DNA of 64,000 nt from Parasponia andersonii. Lineage: Eukaryota; Streptophyta; Magnoliopsida; Rosales; Cannabaceae. A program made the position numbers and the translations under genes. Shown one piece after another: positions 47,202 through 60,949 of the stretch (positions are counted from its first letter, which is position 1; every line of letters begins with the position of its first letter). Location: positions 133,855 through 197,854 of the forward strand of contig JXTB01000403.1 of assembly GCA_002914805.1 (NCBI GenBank). The letters are read 5' to 3'. Below the pieces are notes generated by a model, which worked only from the letters and a program-made list of their open reading frames with translations, did not search any database and was not told the origin of the DNA.

Positions 47202-50200
47202 ATGGTGTCATCGAGAATGACAACAAGAAGCACAAAGGCCTGATGCCAAAGAAAGCTCCCTAGAAGCACAACCCAGCTTGGAGCAAAAGCTAGACTAGAT
47301 ACTTATCGCCTTGATAGAAGCGAACAGGAAGGTAGAAATGGCTCACGAGGCTATCCTGGGCCTTAAAAATGAGGTCGCTAAAGTCTGTAGAGATAACATT
47401 TGTCTTGAAGGGTTATTGGCGAGCAAAGCCAGAAACGAATGGAGGGATGACTTTAACGAAGAGGTTCAACAAGAATTCAGAGTACAACAACCAACTATAG
47501 AAGAAATCTCTGTGCCAGCCAGATCACAAATGCAAGGAAAATAGCAAAGTCCACAAGGCACCCCTAGATGGGAGCAACGACAGATAGGCAATACCTGAGA
47601 AATCCTAAAAAAACGCCTTCCGACTAGAAGCAAGAAATGATGGCAGAGCTCAACAAAAGATTCAGGACCCATCATAGTCAGACCCTTGTTGACCTCGTAG
47701 AGCAAGTCATGCGAAGGATCAGCCGAATAGCATTCACCGATTGGATTTAACTAGAGCCTAAGCTAAAGGATTTTATGGCCCTAACACTCAAGCCATTCGA
47801 AGGAAAAACAAACCCCTATGACCATATCTACTAGTTTTAGCAAGAGATAGCCTTAGAAAACAAACGAGGCTATAAGTGTAAAGTCTTCTCCATCACCTTG
47901 GCAGGGCTAGCATGGTTTAGGTAGCTCCTATAAAAATCCATAAATGGATTTGAAGAATTTTGCAAACTGTTCCTGAAATAGTACAGAAATTCAAGGAGGC
48001 AACAGAAGACAATGCAGGATCTGGATCATTTGAAACAATCTGTAGGCGATTCCCCGAGGAAATACTTGTCTCAGTTTTTGGATACAATGTCTCAAATACA
48101 TGATGTCGATTCAATCCAAGCTGTAAACTCCTTTATCAGAGGCTTACAACTAGACTCTATGTTATAAAAGGCCTATAATTAGGTTCTATGTTGTCAGATC
48201 ATCGACTCTTAAATCTGTCATATGACATATCTGACGTATTAGCAAAGTCGAAAGAAGTCTTTAGGGTATTGGAGAGCCATCAAAATGAACCCAAAGCTCC
48301 TGCGGCAATAACGATAACACTAGCGCAGACCCAAGAGCCAACTTTAAAGTAGATAACCACGGGCCAAGCTAGCTATGAAGGGAACAAATGGAGAAAAAGA
48401 TTCAAACAATTGAAATAATATTCCTTCAGAATAAAGACAAAAGCATTCTTAAAGACTCCCCAAGTCTAGCGTCCCATATCACATGCAAAACAGAAACAAG
48501 TACTGCCAATTTTATAAATGCCATTGTCATGACACCAGTCATTGTCGTAGCTTCTACACACATGTCATGATGGCCATTCAAGTTGGAAAGCTAAAGCAAT
48601 ATGTAAAAGCAAGTGGGAGTCGGTCCAAAAAGGGCACCGCTGGACAAGATAATAGGAAGCAAACTCGAGCTTCAAGATCTGGAGAACAGTCTCTGAAGAT
48701 AATGCCGATAATCATGGGTATACTAGAACTGATCCAAAGCTAAAAGGGAAAAGCAAAGTTGCAAAGAGGACCGAGGAAAGTGTGAAATTCTTAAAGGGGC
48801 TAGGACATGCTGTAAAATGCCTAAAATCGAAGGAAAGCTATGCCTCCATCGTACCTATCGCCTTCACTCAGCAGGACCTAGCCACAATGCGTCTGCCCCA
48901 TTATGATCCTTTAGTGATAAATCTGCAGATTGACTCTTTGATGGTAGGGAGGGTTCTGGTCGACGGTGGTAGTAGCGTTGATGTCCTATTCCTCAGCACC
49001 TTCGAGAACATGGTCTGGAACAGAACACGCTGAGGCCAACATATATTCACTTTCAATAGCAGCAAGGTCAGCTCCTTCAGCATCATAACGCTAAAGGTTT
49101 CCACTGCTGAGAGATGCCTGAACATAAACTTTATCGTCATTGACTATCAATCCTATTTTAATGCCATTATAGGAAGATGATGGATTCATGCTATGCATAG
49201 AGTCATGTTAAATCTCCACCAAGTTTTGAGATGCAAGTTAAAGGACGAGACTTATAAAATAGACATTAGAGGTAACCAGGCTTCTGCAAAGAGATATTTT
49301 CTGACTGCTTTGAAGCAGGCCATGGAGACGATGAATGCCTCTGCAGAAGGAAAACAACAGTTAAAGAATCGCTTGCCAGCATATATGAAGTAGATCGAAG
49401 AAGAGTCCGATAAGCCAGAGACCACAATTGAAGAGTTGATGGCGATCCCTTTAGAGAAATTAGACCCAGAGAAAATAGTCTTTGTTAGAGTCCTATTACC
49501 AGAGGTAGAAAGAATAAGCTAATAGAATTCTTAAGGCGACACCTTTGCGTGGTCTCACAATGATATACCTAAGATAGATTGTGTACACACCTACCACTAG
49601 TTGAACATCGATCCCAATTTTCCTTTAGTAAGGTAGAAACCTAGGAGATTTGCACCAGAGAAGAACAAAGCCATTAATAAAGAAGTACAAAAGTTGATAG
49701 AGAATGGCCTGGTAGAGGAATGTATGTACCCCTGCTGGTTCTCTAACTCAGTAATGGTAGAAAAGAAGAATGAGAATGACTAGACCTCCATAGATTTTTC
49801 CAACCTAAACAAGGCCTGCTCAAAAGATAATTTTCCTTTACTAAAGATCAATCAGGTGGTCGTCTTTACGACCAGCCTCAGCAGAATGAGTTTTTTAGAT
49901 ACTTACTCTGGGTATAGTCAGACCCTACTATACGATGAAGATCAAGTCCATACGGTATTCATCACGGAGTGAGATCTGTATTGCTACAAGCGGATACCAT
50001 TTGGCCTCAAGAATGCAAGAGAAACCTACCAAAGTTTGATGAATAAAATGTTCACTGAGTTGCTAGGAAAAATGATGGAAGTCTACATCGACGATATGGT
50101 CATAAAAAGTAAAGAAACTGCAAACCACCTGGAATATTTGGACGAATGCCTCCGAATATTAAGATATTACCAAGTGCATCTGAACCCCGAAAATGCGCCT

Positions 50201-52481
50201 TTGGAGTTTCCTCTGGCTAGTTACACATAGTGAGCAAAAGAGGCATTGAAGCTTATCCCACTTAGTTGTCTTCGATCATAGATATGCAAAGACCCATGAC
50301 AGTAAAAAAAAAGTTCAGCATTTGACTGGGAAAATCACAGCACTCAGTCAATTTGTCTCCAAGATGTCCAATCGACATCAGCCATTCTTCCAGTGTATCA
50401 AGAAAAGTTCCTCGGTTGCTTGGGGTGAGGAACAGAATAAGTCATTGACAGAAATCAAAGAATACTTAAGCCACCCTCCCATCCTGTCTTCACCGAAAAA
50501 AGGACAACGCTTGTATGAGTATCTGGCGGTATCTGAGGTGGCGATCAGTGTGGTATTATTCATTGAAAAGGAAGGCAAACAGAGGCCATGTTTTATACAA
50601 GCCAGATACTGTTAGACACAGAATCATGATACAACATGACTAAAAAATTAGTTCTGGCTATGATAAATGCAAAGAAGAGGCTAAGATAGTACTTCAAATC
50701 GTATTCAATCACAATATACATAGAATGTCTGATCAAATAGGCTATCGAGCTGGGAATGCACGACATCAAGTACCAGCCTCAGGTGGCGAAGAATGGATAG
50801 CTTATAGCAGACTTCCTAGTAGAAATTCAATCCTTTGGAAACCTACAAGACCCATCACAGACACCTTCAACTCCGGATAACTCAACCTGAATGCTCTACG
50901 CTGATGGATCCACAAGTACCTCAGGGTCTAGTATCAAGATAGTCCTGAAAACCCCCGAGGCTCGGGTTCAAGTCAACTAACAATGAAGCGAAATATGAAG
51001 CATTGCTCCATAGTCTGGAGCTGGCTACACACTTCGAGGTGGGAAGCATTACAATAAGAACCGATTCACAGCTTATAGTGGGCCAGATAAAAGGAGACCT
51101 CAAGGTTAAGGAGCCAAGGCTACATAAGTACTTTTCTAAGGTGATGGGGATAAAAGCCTAGTTCAGCAAATTTGACATTGAGCAAGTATCTAGGGAGATA
51201 AACTAGAAGGCTGACGAGATAGCTAAAAGCGTATTGTTAAGAGAAACAACCAAGCATACAGAGATGCTATTGGAGAATGAATATGCAAGGGATCCTGAGG
51301 AGAACCCTGCATACCTTGTGCTCATGACTGAATTTGAGGTAGAGTGCTGGATGATGTCGCTAACACAATACCTAACGATAAGCAAGCTACTGGAAGACCC
51401 CACTAAGGCTAGATCAATTAGAGTTAAAGCATGGTGAAATGACATTTGTATAGATGGTCAACAATTGGACCAATGCTGAGGTGCATAGGCTAGGTGGAGA
51501 CCTAGAAGTTGATGGAGGAAATTCCTGAAAGGGTATACAAAAAACAATATGGCGGACGGAGCCTCGCCCATAAGGCTATGACGGCTAGATATTTCTAGTT
51601 GTATATGATGACCAAGGCAGTCCAATTTATCAAGAAATGCGACAGATGTCAAAGATTTTCCCCGCTAAAATATTAACCAGCGGAAGATCTCCAGTCAATC
51701 AGAACCCCTTGGCCATTCGCCAAATAGGGTCTAGACATCGTGGAAGAACTCTCTAGGAGCCCTGGCAGTAAAAGATATGTCCTACTAGCCATAGATTACT
51801 TCACTAAATGGGTAGAATCCAAAGTTTACACTACTATCAACAAGGCATATATAATTAATTTCATTTGGAAAAATATCTTCTACCAATATAGGATACCAAA
51901 AGAGATACATGTTGACCATGACACGCAATTATAAAATGCTAAACTCAAGGAACTGTACGACTTATACGATATCAAGCTTAGTTTTTTATCCTAAGTTACC
52001 CCAAGGGAACAGCCAAGCGAAAGTAACAAATAAGGCCATCTTAGCCAATATCAAGAAAAAGTTACAGGAGGCTAAAGAAAACTAGTTAGAAGAGCTGCCA
52101 GCCATAGTATGGGCCTACCAGACTACTGAGCAAAGGACAATCGGGAGGACACCTTTCACTATGGTCTATAGGTCAAAGGTCGTGATCCTAATCGAAATCA
52201 GCCTTCTGACCCTTCGCTCTAAAGTGGTAAAAGACTCCTCATTAAATGAACAGCAGCTAAGTCGCAACACAGACTTCCTCAATGCTCATCGATTTAATGC
52301 TAGAGATTAAGTCTTAAAAGTCAGAATAGAAAATCTTTCAAAGTTAGATTCTAACTAGGTCGTACCCTATAAGATAATTAAAGCACTCGACAAAGGTGCA
52401 TACATTCTAAAAAAACTCAAGACTGAGAGGAATTCACCCAACACATGGAATGCTCAACACTTAAAATAATATTATGTGTAA
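47202..52481 (+). pseudogene. Tat-lineage gag-pol (heavily broken)
   Basis: The start at 47202 opens MVSSRMTTRSTKA. Gag includes a coiled-coil-like segment near 47311-47540 and the capsid block AGLAWF near 47905 with a stop in place of Gln. Later blocks are the protease VLVDGGSSVDVLF near 48952-48990, RT with PFGLKNARETYQ near 50000 and YIDDM at 50084-50098, RNase H, a second archaeal-type RNase H (YADGSTSTSGSS near 50890), and integrase with KCDRCQRFSP near 51636 and LAIDYFTKWVE near 51785. It ends in TWNAQHLK.YY at 52481, the usual Tat C-terminus. Dozens of stops, many TAG, and frame changes are present. Confidence 0.85.
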
Positions 52482-53151
52482 GTCATATGTAATTACTTCA
52501 ATTACTGAATAAAGAGTTCAATTTTGGCACAGATCAAAATGCCTATCACGTCAATTTTCCAATATTTTACCAATCAATTTGTTACCCACGGGAATCTGAT
52601 TCTCAATACACCTAACAAAGGCTTTTTTCGTGTAGTAAATCTACTGAGATAATTTTATGTGCTAAAAACCGTATTATGGGTATAATATTGTGCTATAAAA
52701 CACTTGCCAATAACTCGAGAATACGTACGAAGGGGAATAAGCTGTGCAATAAATGTTTGCCAGCTACCCACCCGTTCACATAATAGGGAAGAATAGCACA
52801 ATAAAAAGCTGTGTGATAGATATAATCACTAGTACTAACCCTCTATACGATTCGTCGAAAAATAGATAAAAACTAATCGAAGGCATAACCGAGGTTAACT
52901 TGGTGGAAGTAGACCCCCTTAGGGTTAGGGTCTATACGTTAAAAACAATCCCAGATAGATTACTTAAAGAAATATATAAAAAAAAATGAGGCCCTTCGAA
53001 CACAAAAACATAAATCGAGGCCAATTATTATTTATTAATACTTAACTTACAAAACATATGATTGGCGAGAACCCAAACCCTGACAACCTTACTTTTTGAG
53101 AAAGGGTTTGGGACGAACTCGGAGGGACACATCAGAATGATAATGCACTGT
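52482..53151. other. Spacer between Tat pol and the antisense gene
   Basis: No clear coding content. The convergent ends of pol and the antisense gene meet here, so transcript ends are expected on both strands. Confidence 0.5.
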
Positions 53152-56100
53152 CTACTCTCGGTAAGAGCCAAGCCCAAGCCTTTCCTTCAGTAACGATGGA
53201 TCCAAGCAAGAATCGACCAACCTCTGAAGCTGGTCTCTGGCACAATTCCATTTGGTATCAGAAAAGTCCAACCATACGCGTGGATTAAATTTTTTTAAGA
53301 GAAGTCATGAGAGTAGTTATATATCCTCGGCACTGGGTGAACCGGAACTCAAGTCTCGACTTTTGAAGTTAATCTTATCAATCATAGCGTGGATATGATT
53401 TACTAATAATTCAAAATCATATACAATTTTGCCAGACCTAGAGGTTGGTTGAACCGTCAACAAAGGAATGACATCATATATGCTATTCAACTCTGACCAA
53501 AAATATAAGCAACAGAAAGAGGAAGACAAAATAAGGATAAGCAACATATAACAATTTTATTACATAAACAAATTGTTACAATAAAGGTTAGCTTTATACT
53601 ATATAGCTAGTATTTTACAAATATACAGAGGAGCAAGTGCCCCTAATTACTTCCAATAGGGGTAGGGATGCTAGGATCAACACTCAAATCAATTTCAATA
53701 GGGGGTGAGGCATCAGGCTTAGACTCATCACTGGATAGAATAACCATACTCGGTTCAACACCAGTTAAAGTTCCTAGAGTAAGCTGACCCTTAGAAACAT
53801 CTGTGGCTCACTCTGACAGACCAGAGGCAGTTATTACCTCTTTGTCGACTAAGGAAAATGTCAAGGGCCCACCATTCTTTTCGTCGAGCATCCTCAATAT
53901 ATCAATAGGGTACACGATATTAATTTCATCTCTAAACTATTGCATGTATTACCCAACGGAGTAATGGTCCCTCTCGACACCTTTATGCTCATCAAAATGG
54001 TCTTGTGTTACCACCTCTGTGTGGCCCTCGAATTATCTATTTTCCTAACTAGACCCATAGCTCTCTATAAAAAAGATGTCCACTTGCCTCTGATACCCTA
54101 TCTTCAATTTCTTCGCATCCACCAACCTATCTTTTAGTACCGCAAAACTCAGCTCTACTTAACACTGTGACAAATTAACCAAAAGACCATTAATGTCAGC
54201 TATGTCTTTGTTGTGTTTATGGGTCAGCTCCACATGAGTTTTCAACAATTTACAATACTCTAAGTGGAGATGACTGGTTACCTCACTAGATCGGTCGAGC
54301 TTGTGCTGCAAGGAGTAGGCCTTCAACTTGGCTTTTGCCTTGGCCTTCTTTTCCTCTTTAGCCTCATCAACAGCTCTGTCACGGGCAATAAAGGCGAGCC
54401 CATCTCAAGCACAGCACTCTGCAGCTCCTATTCTTTAAGATTCACCTGAGTCTAAGCTAGGCTAGTGAGCTCAGCCTGAGAACACAGACCTAGAACCTTT
54501 GCCTCGAGGGATCTAATCTTCCCTTCTGCCTCAGCCAACTTTGTGACCAGCTCTTCATGCTTGATCCTTTGAGTGCTCAGGGCATGAACCACCATGGTGC
54601 TGACCTTGACGTCCTACAGGCTTCGATATAATTCGAAGTCTGCCTTTAGTGTGGTGAATGAGACTTTGCTTTGCTTCGCTACCGCATTATTTGCATTCAA
54701 CAACCGAGTCAGCTCCTCAATGTGAGATAAGTAAAAAGATCGAGCAGCGATCAACTACAAAAAAAAAGTCAGGTTTGTAACATTTAAGGACATAGAGACA
54801 TCAACAGAATGATCGAAACCTATGCAATACTACAGCTAGTAACGAGATCCACATACTTTAAAATAAATGCCTCCAGCTCGAATTTCGCGGTTGGATCCTC
54901 TCTCTGGGCACATTTTGCATCTGTGGAACATGACTTCTCCTCCCCAATGACGAGGACCCCTTTCCCTTCCACCAAAGATACCCTAGTAGTGCCTATCAAC
55001 ATTCCTAGAGTTAGCGAGATGGGGGGCAAGAGAAGGTGGTGTATCATCAGTAATAGAAGCCTTCATAGCCACCGCTAGTATGTCACCGGTGATAGAAGCC
55101 TCCGAGGCCATTGTTGCCTCAATAACCTCAGTAATTGCCTCTGAAGAGGGTCTGCCTAGTTGTGATTTTTCAGTTTTGTCTTGATCAGTGCGTTTGGAAA
55201 GACTATTGCGCATAGACCTCCTCTTCCTCATGACTGTCAAGGTAGCGCCGTCGTCGCTGTCCGAATACAAGGTGGGTTTACCCCTCTTTACTATAGGACT
55301 CCCCTCCACTGCGGCTAGGCCCTTATCATGACCCCTCTTCAGCGGGACCAGTGGAGGAGAAAATAGACGGGACTTAAGTTTGCGGGCTTCGCCACTGAGC
55401 TCTACAATCTCCCCGTGGGAGCAAGCAGAACCAAACTCGACCTTCGGCCCAGAACTAGAAACAAGGGTAACGACTATAGCAGAACCCCTAAGCATGCTCG
55501 AGGATGCCTTTCTGTCGTATTTGATCACTATGTTCAGACCTACCTGCTTGTGAAGGAGACACAGTATCCGCATTATCCCTAGATATGAACAGTCCTTCCA
55601 GTTCGTCATCCGAGTCTGTAACATGGCCACCAGTCCCTTGCTCTCTGATCTCATCCTCAAAAAACATGACCAGATGTTGTCTGGCTAGAGCTTTAGCCCA
55701 CGGGTGGTGGACGGTAATACTCTCTTTGGCCGAGGAAGGGTCTATCAAAGGATCAGCATTTGAACCAATAAGGTGCAACCTTTAAAATATATATATATAT
55801 ATATAGTAAATAAAAATAATAACAATGAAGCCCTACCTTTGATCTTTTTGGGAGTTGCAACCTCATCACCGCGAAGCCTAGCGCACTCCCTATTCATGAG
55901 CCCTATGACCTCTCTGAGCTCATGGCTAGTAAATGCAACTAGGTTATTAGGTTGTGCCATCTGATGACTAACTAGAGCAAGACGGTTTATTCATCCTGAC
56001 AGAACCGATTCAACGCCAAAGTGTCGAGCCTACTCCAGAGGTGTTTGGTGATAATCCACGTGTCCAGTGGGAAGAGAAGGAGCGAATCTATCCTTGGCAT

Positions 56101-56620
56101 CATGTTCATCACCTAGGGGCTCAGAATAACCTAAATGTGGCAGTAGTCACCAGATGACCCGAAAATGACGACCCCTTCATGTTCTTGGAGCTGGCCCACT
56201 GACGGTCGTGGCCCACTGGGGCATGCACAGACCCTAAAACACTTATTGTGGGTAAAATATGATGGGATCTAGAAACGCTCCTCATTCACCCATGGAGAGC
56301 ACCACACTCCTCCTAGAGTATACAACTTGGAGTGGGAGTCTCATTGCTTGTCTGACCTAGGCAAACCTCAGAAAGTGGGATGCCTCGGGAGTGGCTGGAC
56401 GTAGAGAGATGGGTAGGAGCTCTTTTTGGAGATGAAGGTAAGTATGTAAGTATAAAAGACCACCTCAAGGTCAATATGCATGTTCAACAATACCAACAGT
56501 ACTAAAAGCCCCATCAGAATTATGATTCCGTTGGCATTGAGCTGCATAGGATGAATCCTTGTCAAAGAGAAAAATTGATGAATGAGGCAGGGGGAAGAGA
56601 AAACCACAGCCATTCAAGAT
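53152..56620 (-). pseudogene. Antisense gene of the Tat element, Transposase_28-like (broken)
   Basis: Read on the minus strand. The N-terminal part holds VFYTYILTFISKK and, after a stop, GLPRSDKQ (about 56345-56460), which matches my memory of PF04195, 'putative gypsy type transposon'. Next come ELREVIGLMNRECARLRGDE near 55880, a Ser- and charge-rich linker (55000-55740, best frame 54983-55660), a coiled coil with KHEELVTKLAEAEGKIRSLE near 54515-54570, and a C-terminal exon near 53155-53250 ending YRE. Intron breaks and frame changes are likely between them. Function is unknown; such genes in Tat elements are not needed for reverse transcription. It lies opposite to gag-pol and has its own TATA box. 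Confidence 0.65.
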
Positions 56621-56930
56621 GCTTCATTCCCAAGATGATGAAACCCTCGAGAGATGATGGATGCAAATACTAGTCAAAAGGAACCTCAACTCTTTGAAAA
56701 GTAATCCTACCAAGGAAGAAGAGCTGCCTCCTCAGTGAATATACCTCAAAATCTAGAATAGTGTGAGCTTTTGACTCTGGTTTAAGGCTATTTTGGTGAA
56801 TGCAATTGAGAAGATAAAGGCTTTGAAGAAGAGATTATGAAACCCTAATATTTGGGAACGCATGAGATTTTGATAGAGAAAGCAAGTGCACCTAGAAAAT
56901 TTTGGTAAAGTGAAATAAGAGCAAGTGCGG

Positions 56931-56938
56931 TTTTTATA
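56931..56938 (-). promoter_or_regulatory. Candidate TATA box of the antisense gene
   Basis: On the minus strand GCTATAAAAACCGC, about 230 bases inside the 3' LTR and about 300 bases before the first recognisable coding text. Confidence 0.5.
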
Positions 56939-57150
56939 GCATAGGAGTGGAAAAGACATTTCTCTAAAGGAATAGTACGAGGAAAATTTATAAAATATAA
57001 AAGTTTTAAAAATTTGACAATTCGAGGCATAGGAAAACATGCAACTACATTGGCAACTGGCATACAATGATGGATTTAAGCCACGATTTTCCCTTCATAT
57101 TAATGGGCCAAAGGCATTATTTCCCCATTTTGATAGCCACTAGTCCATCA

Positions 57151-57170
57151 AAAAGGAAAATAGGGGCAGT
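57151..57170 (+). other. Polypurine tract of the Tat element
   Basis: AAAAAGGAAAATAGGGGCAG directly before the 3' LTR. Confidence 0.7.
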
Positions 57171-57624
57171 TATGGGACCTATTTCTGTGATGCTTATCAC
57201 GTGGTCTAAGAGATAGCAAAGTAAAATGATATAATGGATGAATTCAATACGGACTCTCAAGGATATTACTTAGACGATACGTGAGTCCACATGACGCAAT
57301 ATAGGCTTGCTAAATCTACGAAGGTTAGTACTAAGTCCCATTTGAGATCTACATCAGACGGACCCTCAAAAGGGTCAGCCGAATCTAAGCCGCCCCAAAC
57401 ATGAGATCTGGAGCTCTCGAAACCTTATAGTTCTCCATCCTCACAAGTGACATTCAACTCCAGACTCAAACAGAGTATTTAATGCTCTATCATAGTCACC
57501 ATGTACATTAGGTGAACTACCTTACTTGCAGGTAGCCACCCTTGACTCCCTCTCCAAAATCAAGAATAGAGTTAAATCGAACCAAAGAGAACACATAGAC
57601 AGTTAATAGAAGAACGCACCAACA
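57171..57624 (+). repeat. 3' LTR of the Tat element, shortened
   Basis: 454 bases, starting TATGGGACC (TG has become TA) and ending CACCAACA. It lacks the middle region that is present, and partly duplicated, in the 5' LTR. Confidence 0.82.
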
Positions 57625-57629
57625 ATGTA

Positions 57630-58386
57630 TATGTCTGTGTGTGGTACTACAATACTTGGTGCAGTACTTAATAGATAAAGAAGTGCAAATTATGTCAAGG
57701 CTAGCTGATATGGTACTGTGTATATATATATATATACATATATGTATATCTAAAAGAGTGGTTCCCTGATATAATTTCAGGGAAGTATGCATATGTGTAT
57801 CACAATATTTGCATTGTTATAGTGTTGTGTTATCTGGTTTTCACCTTCACACGTGTGTTTTGACATTTAGCTTTAAAGGAAAAATGAAAATATTAGTTAC
57901 ACATATTAGCTCCTTGCCCCTTAAATGTTGTGATCATTGATGCTATTAAATAATATGATGTTTATATATACTACTATATAGCTAGCCGAGTCAATATGTG
58001 CGTCTCAATTAATATTGAGATGTGGCGTTCAACGTACTTGAGCTGTGCAATTCGCTAAGAAGATTAAAGGCCATTAACAAGCTAAAGCTTTTATATGCAA
58101 TACGATCGATATATGTCTCATCAGTGATATTGTACATACCTAATTATGAACTTCAATTTAATTCTCAAAGATGCCAAAAACTAGGTCCAAGTGTCTGTGT
58201 GTGTGTAAATTTACATTAATTGCCAGTAGTATGTAGCTTATGGATAATTTTTCTTTATAGAACTAGGCAAAGTGTGAAAATCAGATTTGTCAAGAGAAAC
58301 GAAAAAACTAGTAAATTAAAGAGGAATGCTTGTAGAAACTAGACCTAAATTATGGTTAGTTACTTTCATAATAATAATGATAACAT

Positions 58387-58418
<32 letters not shown>

Positions 58419-58482
58419 CGATTAACATCATATGATTGTGTGGTCACTGGTCAGAGTTAATTATTAGCAGCAGCTAGCTTAT

Positions 58483-58524
<42 letters not shown>

Positions 58525-60898
58525 TAAAGAGAACTTGCCTATAGCTATTGCCTAGTCCTATCTTTAGTTATAAAAAGTTTAGTACGTAGTTAACTGATAA
58601 TTGGTACTTATTAAGCCAACTTGTTCGAATCAATTTAAAAATGAAATTGTTCGGGAAAGTTAGTACGATATATAATTTAATTACGCCGCTTTAGGTATAC
58701 CGTTAATTCCAACTAATATTAGCTAACATGGAATCTACTTGCAAGTTTTTAGTTCAAACTTAAACGAAAACCATGATATCATTCTACTTATTTTTGCTAA
58801 TTGCTAGGCAGGTTCATGTGTGGGGTTTAATTAATTTATTGCAGATGATCTAGGAATAGTACTGAGAATATAAACACAAACTGGCGGGAATGCCATCTAT
58901 GTGTACAAACAAATAGTAGTACTGTCGAATAAGAGGATTAAATATTGGGAATTAATTAATTTTAGGAAAATTGTACTTTAGTGATAAAATTATAGATTAG
59001 GTCCATATGTACCAATATACGCAATTCCTGAACCTTTTTCCATAGTCTTATCATGCTTTGCACTTTAGGCATCTGATTCTAGGTTTATATATTCTTGGAC
59101 GCATACTTCTGAAAAGACTCCAAGGGGCACGCGTAATCGCCTTTTCAACTTGGAAAGAGTTAGTAAAGAAAAGAATATACCATTTCATTTTCAAGTATGC
59201 ATACCACTTGGCCAATGGAAGCTAATGCTTGCCTAGCTATAAATGGAAGTAAAAACCCTTCTTCTCCAACCATTTTGTTTTATTGCAATACATACTACAT
59301 CATTTCCTTATATTATTACATTGGCGTAATCAGTGGCGAATTAATTAGTCATCAGTGCAAAGAGTAAATATTGTGGGCATATATGCGCAGTGTATATGCG
59401 TGTGTGTATATATACATGATACATATAATTAGCTAGGTCAAGCTTTTTATAATAATAAGAAATAAGATAGATCGCATGCCATGAATCTACTCTACAGTAG
59501 TATAGCCTTTGGTTAATTAACTAAAGTCAATACTGTTGAGGGGAAATTAAGTAAAATAAAAGATAGAATAAGACTAAAGAATGTTATAGCAAAATGAAGA
59601 AATTTTGGGCCCATTTTAACAAAACATTTTAGTGTACATATCATGTATATCAAATATAAAATATAATATACTAAGTATTAAGCCTAATATACTTAATATA
59701 TAAACTAAAATTAGTATATCGATAGATATACCATGTGTAAAAATAATACATATACTCGAACATTTAGCTTTAAAAACGAAAAAAAAAAAAAACCGCAATT
59801 AACAAAAAGAAAAAAAAAAAAAAAAAAAATTAAGAAAAAGGAAAAATAAAAAAAAAACACACACAAAAATTTCACAACACTTTTTTTAAAAAAAATACTT
59901 TACTTATTCTCATTGAAGATATGATTCACTAGATAATATATAGGTGCATGGTGTTTGGTTGAGAATAATGAAATTGGAATATAGTACATAACAAGAGTAG
60001 TAATATAATATAATTGGAAAATAAAAATGATATTCTATTGTTTAGTTGAAATTCAGAATCAGTAAGTAAGTAGTGGAACAATAAGTAGTAGAACAAGATG
60101 AAATAATAGATATTTAATTGACAAAAATACCTAATATTTTTAGATATTTTAGTAGGGAAAAAAACACTGACGTTTTCTTTTAAAATTTTAACTTTGGATA
60201 GAAACCTTATTCCTAGGTAATAGAAATTGGAATAACAAATGGAATTATGTTTCCAAATGAAATTTGATGAGTCCTTAATTTCTTAAAAATTTAAAGAAAA
60301 ATTATGGAATGGGATATTCCTAGGTAATAGAAATTGGAATAACAAATGGAATTATGTTTCCAAATGAAATTTGATGAGTCCTTAATTTCTTAAAAATTTA
60401 AAGAAAAATTATGGAATGGGATATTTTAGAAATAACCATTCCATTCTAAACCTTATCTGTCAGGCAAAAAATGCCAATAATATTTGGTATTTTTGTTGCA
60501 ATTTAACTACAAATGTTTATTTATTTATTTAAATAAAATCTCATTGAATAATTGGCTAGACAAGTTAGAACAATAAATAAATAAATAAGACACATCTCCC
60601 TATTTTCTCTTTTCCATTCTCATATCTCATATTGATATATTTGGACTCTATTAAAATATATCACAATTTAGAATTAATGATACAAAAATACCTGAAATTT
60701 TGGTTTTCTACAAAAACAAACTTTAACTTTAACTTTTTTTAGATCAATACCTTAAAATTTTAAATTTTTGTAATTATATACCCCTCCCTAATATGACAAC
60801 TTAAGTAATTTGAGTAATAAAAAGACCATTGTACCATTTTAAAATTATTTTTAATTAGTTTTTCTTATTTTAAAAACAAAGTTTGAAACATGAACAAA
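57630..60898. other. Gene-free interval with microsatellites
   Basis: TA repeats lie near 57720-57735, 58388-58415 and 58490-58520, and A-rich tracts near 59775-59860. No supported gene. The 107-bp tandem duplication is described separately. Confidence 0.5.
60211..60424. repeat. 107-bp tandem duplication, two identical copies
   Basis: A unit starting TCCTAGGTAATAGAAATTGG and ending GGAATGGGATAT is repeated at a spacing of exactly 107 bases with no difference that I can see. Confidence 0.9.
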
Positions 60899-60917
60899 CA
60901 CTACAAGAAAACAAATA

Positions 60918-60949
60918 TATAGCGATGATATTTTGATATCATCGCTATA
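60918..60949. repeat. Perfect 14-bp hairpin at the CACTA end
   Basis: TATAGCGATGATAT, a 4-base loop TTTG, then ATATCATCGCTATA. It is probably a transposase-binding site in two orientations. Confidence 0.85.

Larger units (their letters stand above)
46087..57624 (+). mobile_element. Ty3/gypsy element of the Tat lineage, about 11.5 kb
   Basis: The left LTR (46087-47109) starts TGTGAGGCTCATTT and the right LTR (57171-57624) starts TATGGGACCTATTT; they share most of their length. Outer five bases are ATATA and ATGTA, a 4-of-5 target duplication. The primer site after the left LTR reads TTGGTCCCATCTGTGGGAA, a mutated form of the TTGGCGCC..CTGTGGG class used by Tat elements. A purine-rich tract AAAAAGGAAAATAGGGGCAG precedes the right LTR. 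Gag-pol (47202-52481) is on the plus strand. Another gene on the minus strand fills 53.1-56.6 kb, an arrangement known for some Tat-lineage elements. It is heavily decayed. Confidence 0.85.
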
